DNA of 9,681 nucleotides from Candidatus Zixiibacteriota bacterium. Its GTDB lineage: Bacteria > Zixibacteria > MSB-5A5 > SM1-73. The notes under the pieces are model-generated. The model did no database searches. It saw nothing but the letters and a program-made list of their open reading frames with translations, and had not been told where the DNA came from. Made by a program: the position numbers and the translations under genes. Location of the stretch: contig JAGMBK010000065.1 in NCBI GenBank assembly GCA_023129805.1, positions 1 through 9,681 of the forward strand, given 5' to 3'. This document shows, piece by piece, positions 5,556 through 9,681 of this stretch (positions are counted from its first letter, which is position 1; every line of letters starts with the position of its first letter).

Positions 5556-6866
5556 TTACATTCTACCTCTTATTCTTCCTTTCTTCATGAATCCATCATA
5601 ATGTCTCATCAGAAGATGAGATTCAATCTGTTGAAGCGTGTCTAAAGCTACCCCCACTACAATCAGAAGACCGGTTCCTCCGAAATAAAACTGGATGCCC
5701 ATCCCCCTCATCATAAAGTAGGGAAGGACGGCGATCATGGCAAAGAATGTCGCTCCTGGCAGGGTTATCCGGGTAAGAACCTTATCGATATATTCGCTGG
5801 TTCTTTTGCCCGGTCTGATTCCAGGGATGAAGCCACCATATTTTCTCATGTTATCCGCCAGATCCACCGGGTTGAACACGATGGCAGTATAAAAATAGGC
5901 AAAGAATATAATCATAAGCCCGAATATAAGGGAATACAGAACCGTCCCCGGCTGAAGCCAGGAGGAGAAGGTCTGCATGAACTCGCTGTTCGGGAAAAAG
6001 GAGGTGAGGGTAGCGGGAGCAAACATGATCGACTGGGCGAAGATTATGGGAATTATGCCAGCGGTGTTAACCGACAGTGGTATGTGAGTCGACTGCCCAC
6101 CGTACATCTTTCTCCCCACCACCCTTTTGGCATATTGCACCGGTATTTTTCTTTGAGCCCGGGTGACCAAAATGATAGCTGCAATCACCCCCACCATCAG
6201 TCCGACTAAAAAGACCTCGGAGAAGAAGTGTCTCTGTCCCAAAAAAAGCATCCGGACCTCGTCTACCACCCCGCTGGGTAAACGAGCGATGATCCCGATC
6301 ATGATGATCAAGGAGATTCCGTTTCCAATTCCCTTTTCGGTGATCTGCTCACCCAGCCACATGATGAAGATGGTGCCGCAGGTGAAGGTGATCATGGTCA
6401 GAAGCTTGAAGCCCAGACCGGGGTGGGGAACCACGTATCTCCCAACAGAAGGCTGCAGGCTCTCCAGAAATACCGCGGTTCCCGCAGCCTGCATGGCGGC
6501 GATCAAAACCGTGCCGTAACGGGTATACTGGGTGATCTTTCTCCTTCCCTCCTCTCCCTCCTTCTGTAGCTTCTGGAAATATGGTATCACCGCACCCAGA
6601 AGCTGCATGATGATGGAGGCAGATATATAGGGCATTATCCCCAGAGAGAAGATGGTTGCTTTTTGAAAGGCACCTCCCACGAACATGTCGTATAAGCCGA
6701 AAAGCGAACCTTTCATTCCCTGGAAGAACTCCCCTAAAGCTTGAGCATCAATGCCCGGGGTGGGCACATGCCCTCCCAATCGGAATACCACCAGGATGGC
6801 TAACGTGAAAAGAATCCTTTTCCGGAGCTCCGGAATTTTGAAAATGCTCCCGATGGTGCTTAACAT
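5556..6866 (-). CDS. secY: preprotein translocase subunit SecY
   Basis: SecY is the inner-membrane channel of the Sec translocon, working with SecE, SecG and SecA. The 436 residues hold ten predicted membrane segments, at roughly 18-36, 72-98, 115-137, 153-173, 181-199, 213-236, 265-290, 308-330, 368-388 and 393-412. The plug region (55-70) precedes the family signature IFSLGIMPYISASI (72-85). The second signature, EKGIGNGISLIIMIGI, is at 177-192, the cytoplasmic loop RPGKRTSEYI at 351-360, and the end RHYDGFMKKGRIRGR is typical. The ATG overlaps the rplO stop by 7 nt (ATGTTAA), and GAGG inside rplO lies 7 nt before it, so the two genes are probably translationally coupled. Confidence 0.98.
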   Translation of the reverse strand: MLSTIGSIFKIPELRKRILFTLAILVVFRLGGHVPTPGIDAQALGEFFQGMKGSLFGLYDMFVGGAFQKATIFSLGIMPYISASIIMQLLGAVIPYFQKLQKEGEEGRRKITQYTRYGTVLIAAMQAAGTAVFLESLQPSVGRYVVPHPGLGFKLLTMITFTCGTIFIMWLGEQITEKGIGNGISLIIMIGIIARLPSGVVDEVRMLFLGQRHFFSEVFLVGLMVGVIAAIILVTRAQRKIPVQYAKRVVGRKMYGGQSTHIPLSVNTAGIIPIIFAQSIMFAPATLTSFFPNSEFMQTFSSWLQPGTVLYSLIFGLMIIFFAYFYTAIVFNPVDLADNMRKYGGFIPGIRPGKRTSEYIDKVLTRITLPGATFFAMIAVLPYFMMRGMGIQFYFGGTGLLIVVGVALDTLQQIESHLLMRHYDGFMKKGRIRGRM

Positions 6867-7354
6867 TTTATAACCTCAATTTTGCCACCCACCGCCTCAA
6901 TTTTCTCTTTGGCTTTTTTGCTGAAGGCGTTGGCCTGAACCATCACCGCTCTTGCGATCTCTCCTTCGCCCAGTATTTTGACCGGAAGCTTTATCTTCTC
7001 GATCAATCCTGCCTCCTTCATTATCTTTGGAGAGATCACATCCTTGACCGATTCTGCGGATTGGGAAGTGACCTTAGATAAGGCAGACAGATTCACAATT
7101 TGAAATTCTTTACCGAAGATATTGGTAAACCCTCTCTTGGGGACTCGTCTTTGGAGAGGCATCTGTCCACCTTCGAACCAGGATCGTTTTTTGGCTCCAG
7201 ATCGGGATAGCTGGCCCTTGTGTCCCCGGGTGGATGTCTTTCCATGACCCGATCCTGGGCCTCTGCCCACTCTCTTTCTTTTCTTGCTTGAACCAGAAGC
7301 AGGGGAAAGATTTCCAATCCGAATCTTTCGTTTTACTGTAGATGCCTTTGTCAA
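6860..7354 (-). CDS. rplO: 50S ribosomal protein L15
   Basis: L15 binds 23S rRNA late in large-subunit assembly. With the TTG at 7354 it has 164 residues, slightly above the usual 145-150. The family core begins at IGNLSPASGSSKKRKRVGRG (13-32), continues through the glycine-rich extended arm to GHKGQ (44-48), and FEGGQMPLQRRVPKRGF (60-76). The C-terminal globular part carries the signature region VKILGEGEIARAVMV (125-139). The TTG lies 6 nt after GGAGG and one base past the rpmD stop, so it is well supported. A further upstream TTG at 7387 would read through the binding site and overlap rpmD, which is unlikely. No ATG lies in frame near the start. Confidence 0.95.
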   Translation of the reverse strand: MTKASTVKRKIRIGNLSPASGSSKKRKRVGRGPGSGHGKTSTRGHKGQLSRSGAKKRSWFEGGQMPLQRRVPKRGFTNIFGKEFQIVNLSALSKVTSQSAESVKDVISPKIMKEAGLIEKIKLPVKILGEGEIARAVMVQANAFSKKAKEKIEAVGGKIEVIKC

Positions 7355-7355
7355 A

Positions 7356-7562
7356 TTACACCTCCCCGCCTTCGGCGGGATTTTCAACTTCCACTTTGAG
7401 CAGGTGCTTCACCTTCTCAATCATCCCTCGTATTTGAGGGGTATCCTTCTGTTCCACGCTCTGGTAAAGCTTCCTGATTCCCAAAGCTCTTATGATCTGC
7501 TTCTGCTTTTTCGTATACCCGATGGCGCTTTTTATCTGCGTAATCTTCAACTTACCAGCCAC
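7356..7562 (-). CDS. rpmD: 50S ribosomal protein L30
   Basis: L30 is a small protein of the large subunit. I start it at the GTG at 7562, six nt after GGAGAGG, which gives 68 residues beginning [15 protein letters not shown], the normal family start. LGIRK (27-31) and DTPQIRGMI (40-48) are family landmarks. The last nine or so residues ([10 protein letters not shown]) extend beyond the usual 58-60. The codons for PAEGG form a GC-rich hairpin just before the rplO binding site. An upstream TTG at 7619 would add 19 residues without family resemblance and is rejected. The 141-nt spacer to rpsE (7563-7703) holds nothing else I can name. Confidence 0.95.
   Translation of the reverse strand: MAGKLKITQIKSAIGYTKKQKQIIRALGIRKLYQSVEQKDTPQIRGMIEKVKHLLKVEVENPAEGGEV
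7359..7379 (-). promoter_or_regulatory. rplO ribosome binding site with an adjacent GC-rich hairpin
   Basis: On the minus strand CCCGCC, loop GAA, GGCGGG (7365-7379) makes a perfect 6-bp GC stem within the last codons of rpmD. It runs directly into GGAGGTG (7359-7365), which fixes the TTG start of rplO. The stem and binding site share only one base, so a ribosome finishing rpmD would open the stem and pass over the site. Coupling is inference. Confidence 0.5.
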
Positions 7563-7568
7563 TTTAAA

Positions 7569-7592
7569 CCTCTCCAAAAAATTACTTTTGGA
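7569..7592 (-). promoter_or_regulatory. rpmD ribosome binding site partly inside a small hairpin
   Basis: GGAGAGG at 7569-7575 decides the GTG start of rpmD. On the minus strand TCCAAAA, loop GTAATT, TTTTGGA is a perfect 7-bp stem whose 3' arm includes the first three bases of the binding site. The stem is AU-rich, so its stability is doubtful. Confidence 0.4.
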
Positions 7593-7703
7593 TCTGGATC
7601 TTAGGACCTTCTCATCCAAAGAATTACTAAAAATCCCAAATCTTTTTTGCTCAAGTTTACGGTTGCTTTTCTTGGTGCAACTCCTTCAGATTTTTGTGGT
7701 CAC

Positions 7704-8198
7704 CTATCGTTTCCTCTCACTTTCTCTTAATCGAGCTTTCTCCTTAAGCATCCTCAGATTCAAAAGACCGTTGACCGTGGCTTTGACCACATTATGGGGA
7801 TTGGAGGAGCCTAAGGACTTAGTTAACACGTCCTGAATTCCGGCTGCTTCCAGCACTGCCCGGGCAGGACCACCGGCGATCACACCGGTGCCCGGTGAAG
7901 CTGGTTTCAAAAGGACCCGGGCGGCTCCAAATCTACCTATCACCGGATGAGGAATGGTGCCATCCACCATGGGAACCTCCATCATGTTCTTTTTTGCTGC
8001 CTCAGTCCCCTTGGTGATGGCAACGGAGATCTCTCCAGCTTTTCCCAACCCGATCCCCACTTTCCCGTTTTTGTCTCCGACTGAAACTAAGGCAGTGAAA
8101 GAAAAGCGCCTTCCCCCTTTGACCACCTTGGCCACCCGATTGATGTAGATGACCTTCTCGGTAAACTCTAAAGATTGCTCTTCGTCAAATCTCGCCAA
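7704..8198 (-). CDS. rpsE: 30S ribosomal protein S5
   Basis: S5 helps set translational accuracy together with S4 and lines the mRNA entry channel. The 164 residues match the family. The N-terminal double-stranded RNA-binding domain carries [16 protein letters not shown] (19-34) and [12 protein letters not shown] (45-56). The C-terminal domain carries the loop [20 protein letters not shown] (102-121) and [11 protein letters not shown] (131-141). The start is TTG at 8198. An in-frame TGA ends only two codons upstream and GAGGTGA (8202-8208) precedes the TTG, so the start is forced. It follows rplR by 92 nt, a gap that contains a possible small reading frame. Confidence 0.97.
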   Translation of the reverse strand: MARFDEEQSLEFTEKVIYINRVAKVVKGGRRFSFTALVSVGDKNGKVGIGLGKAGEISVAITKGTEAAKKNMMEVPMVDGTIPHPVIGRFGAARVLLKPASPGTGVIAGGPARAVLEAAGIQDVLTKSLGSSNPHNVVKATVNGLLNLRMLKEKARLRESERKR

Positions 8199-8223
8199 AA
8201 ATCACCTCTTCTTTAAAAACAGT

Positions 8224-8286
8224 TCATTTCTTTTCGTCCTCTTCTTCTGGCTCATAAAACAAAACCAGATCTCCTCTGCTGATCAT
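8224..8286 (-). CDS. possible 20-codon microprotein between rplR and rpsE
   Basis: An ATG four bases after the rplR stop opens 20 codons reading MISRGDLVLFYEP and then a strongly acidic-basic end (EEEDEKK), closed by TGA 25 nt before rpsE. A hydrophobic stretch followed by a charged end looks protein-like, and the frame fills most of a 92-nt spacer. Against it: no good ribosome binding site precedes the ATG, the frame is short enough to arise by chance, and I recognise no family. It is not in frame with rpsE. It could also be the remnant of a longer gene. Confidence 0.2.
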   Translation of the reverse strand: MISRGDLVLFYEPEEEDEKK

Positions 8287-8290
8287 AGGG

Positions 8291-8665
8291 TTAGAACCCC
8301 AACCCTCCCTCTCTGGCTCCTTCGGCTAAGGATTTGGCCCTTCCATGATATGGATACCTGTTCCGATCGAACACCACACAGGTTACGCCCAGTTTTTTTG
8401 CTTTTTGAGCCAAAAGGAGTCCCACCTTCTTGCTCACCGCGGTCCTGGTATCCTGGGGTTTGATCTGAGACCTCACCTCAGAGGTGAGGCTGGAAACCGC
8501 GGTCAAGGTGCGCCCGGCTCTATCATCCACCAATTGAGCATATATCTGCCTTAAGCTCTTATACACACATAGCCGAGGTCTTTCCGAGGTTCCAAATATC
8601 TTTTTTCTCACCCTCCTTCGCCGTCTTACTATCTTCGCTTTTTTCAATCTTTCCTGTGTAAGCAT
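8291..8665 (-). CDS. rplR: 50S ribosomal protein L18
   Basis: L18 binds 5S rRNA and attaches it to the large subunit. With the ATG at 8665 it has 124 residues beginning MLTQERLKKAKIVRRRRRVR, a normal basic N-terminus. Family landmarks are KKIFGTSERPRLCVYKS (21-37), the IYAQLVDD segment (41-48), VVFDRNRYPYHGRAKSLAEG (97-116) and the end AREGGLGF. GGTGA lies 5 nt before the ATG. An in-frame GTG at 8689, behind GAGG, would add eight residues (MVRITVRA) and is a real alternative, but family length favours the ATG. It follows rplF by 37 nt. Confidence 0.96.
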   Translation of the reverse strand: MLTQERLKKAKIVRRRRRVRKKIFGTSERPRLCVYKSLRQIYAQLVDDRAGRTLTAVSSLTSEVRSQIKPQDTRTAVSKKVGLLLAQKAKKLGVTCVVFDRNRYPYHGRAKSLAEGAREGGLGF

Positions 8666-8702
8666 AGCTCTCACCGTTATCCGAACCACATATCCTCAAC
8701 TC

Positions 8703-9239
8703 TTAGGTAGCCGTTTTGCCAGCTTTCTTGCGCACAATTTCCCCTTCATACCTGATCCCTTTGCCCTTGTACGGCTCGGGAGGACGGAAGGATCTGATTT
8801 TCGCCGCCACCAATCCCACCAGCTGTTTATCTATCCCTGAAACTTTTATCTTATTGGGTCCATCCAGCTCTATCTTTATGCCTTCAGGTGGAGAGAAGAG
8901 TATGGGATGGGAAAAACCTAAGGAGAGATTCAGCTTCTTTCCCTTAAGCTCGGCTTTGTATCCGATCCCCTGAATCTCCAAGGTCTTCTGATAATCGGAG
9001 GTCACTCCAGTCACCATGTTAGCAATCAGAGATCGGGTCAGACCGTGGAGTGATTTGTGAAACTTATCATCCGATGGTCGTTTGATCACCACCCTATCTT
9101 TATCGGCCTCCGCCACCATGGATGGATGGATTCTTGAGGTCAACTCTCCTTTAGGTCCGGTGACCGTGACTTCGTTTTCCTCTATTTTAACCTTCACCCC
9201 GGAGGGGATGGATATGGGCTTCTTCCCTACTCTGCTCAT
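8703..9239 (-). CDS. rplF: 50S ribosomal protein L6
   Basis: L6 binds 23S rRNA near the sarcin-ricin loop, at the factor-binding site. The 178 residues match the family and consist of two related domains, about 1-81 and 82-178. It begins MSRVGKKPISIPSGVKVKIE, and HGLTRSLIANMVTGVT is at 65-80. Domain two opens with LEIQGIGYKAELKGKKLNLSLGFSHP split across 87-112, and the signature PEPYKGKGIRYEGE is at 154-167. The ATG is preceded by AAAGG. It lies 40 nt after rpsH and 37 nt before rplR, the usual spc-operon order. Confidence 0.98.
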   Translation of the reverse strand: MSRVGKKPISIPSGVKVKIEENEVTVTGPKGELTSRIHPSMVAEADKDRVVIKRPSDDKFHKSLHGLTRSLIANMVTGVTSDYQKTLEIQGIGYKAELKGKKLNLSLGFSHPILFSPPEGIKIELDGPNKIKVSGIDKQLVGLVAAKIRSFRPPEPYKGKGIRYEGEIVRKKAGKTAT

Positions 9240-9279
9240 TTTTTCCTTTCAGCCATACTCAGAATTTACTGCTCAAAAA

Positions 9280-9678
9280 TCACCACACCTTAAAAAGGAC
9301 CTCTCCTCCTGCTTGAGCTTCCTTGGCCTGAAGATGAGTCAAAACACCTTTGGAGGTGGAGAGGATGGTGAATCCAACCTCTCGTCTCATCCGATCCAAC
9401 TGTTTTTTATCTGCATAGATCCTAAGGCTGGGCTTGCTGATCCGACGAAGTCCGGAGATGAAGCTGCTATTCTGGTGATCATACTTTAAGAAGATGCGCA
9501 AAAGATTCTGTTTGTTATCTTCCACCTCCACGAAGTTGCTGATGAAGTTGTGTTCCAGAAGCAGTTGAGCGATCCTCTTCTTCATCACCGAGGAAGGAAC
9601 ATCCACCTTTTTGTGTTTTGCCTTACAGGCGTTTCTTATTCTGGTCAACATATCAGCCAGAGGATCAGTGGTCTTCAT
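9280..9678 (-). CDS. rpsH: 30S ribosomal protein S8
   Basis: S8 is a primary 16S rRNA-binding protein; in E. coli it also represses the spc operon by binding near rplE. The 132 residues are full length: TTDPLADMLTRIRNACKAKH at 3-22, ISGLRRISKPSLRIYA at 74-89, and the C-terminal RNA-contact segment ILSTSKGVLTHLQAKEAQAGGEVL at 105-128. The end FKVW replaces the more usual CYVW-like end. The ATG is three bases from the window edge, so its ribosome binding site and the gene before it (rpsN or rplE would be expected) are not visible. Confidence 0.97.
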   Translation of the reverse strand: MKTTDPLADMLTRIRNACKAKHKKVDVPSSVMKKRIAQLLLEHNFISNFVEVEDNKQNLLRIFLKYDHQNSSFISGLRRISKPSLRIYADKKQLDRMRREVGFTILSTSKGVLTHLQAKEAQAGGEVLFKVW

Positions 9679-9681
9679 GAA

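Noticed and set aside
7563..7619. Longer rpmD start at TTG 7619
   Set aside because: The extra 19 residues are outside the family, and the GTG at 7562 has a strong binding site at the right distance.
9082..9489. 135-codon plus-strand frame across rplF and rpsH
   Set aside because: It lies opposite two certain genes, and has no binding site or recognisable protein sequence. The other plus-strand frames (for example 3611-3907, 7284-7604, 7492-7836, 6163-6519) are shadows for the same reason.

Overview
This window is a run of sixteen genes, all on the minus strand, that forms the 3' half of the bacterial S10/spc/alpha ribosomal protein cluster. In transcription order (right to left) it reads rpsH, rplF, rplR, rpsE, rpmD, rplO, secY, adk, map, infA, rpmJ, rpsM, rpsK, rpsD, rpoA, rplQ, followed by a strong Rho-independent terminator. 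IF-1, Sec61/SecY-type SecY, bacterial RNA polymerase alpha and L36 together show a bacterium. Having rpsD between rpsK and rpoA, and adk-map-infA between secY and rpmJ, is a common arrangement but does not identify a phylum. Base composition is moderate. S4 and L36 keep their zinc-binding cysteines, the adenylate kinase has a four-cysteine lid, and L17 carries a long charged tail. A lineage outside the classic model phyla, possibly a candidate phylum, is plausible, but the sequence alone does not settle it.

Layout: 8703-9678 holds rpsH and rplF. 7356-8665 holds rplR, rpsE and rpmD, with longer spacers (92 and 141 nt). 3872-7354 is a tight stretch: rplO and secY overlap by 7 nt, and then come adk, map and infA (protein export, nucleotide balance, N-terminal methionine removal, translation initiation). 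201-3778 is the alpha-operon part: L36, S13, S11, S4, RNA polymerase alpha and L17. Nothing recognisable as a gene lies in 1-200, which holds the terminator and two inverted-repeat structures.

The genes supply 30S proteins (S8, S5, S13, S11, S4), 50S proteins (L6, L18, L30, L15, L36, L17), the assembly platform of RNA polymerase, and the translocon. Six of the sixteen genes appear to start with TTG or GTG, mostly behind strong Shine-Dalgarno sequences. I corrected five starts (rplR, rpmD, rplO, map, infA) to shorter forms that match the families. 

I found no new defence, mobile or metabolic system; this is core housekeeping DNA. The points worth a second look are small: hairpins overlapping translation starts (rpoA, rpsK and more weakly rpsD, rpmD, infA), unusually long spacers within the operon, a possible 20-codon reading frame between rplR and rpsE, the L17 tail, and the inverted repeat downstream of the terminator.
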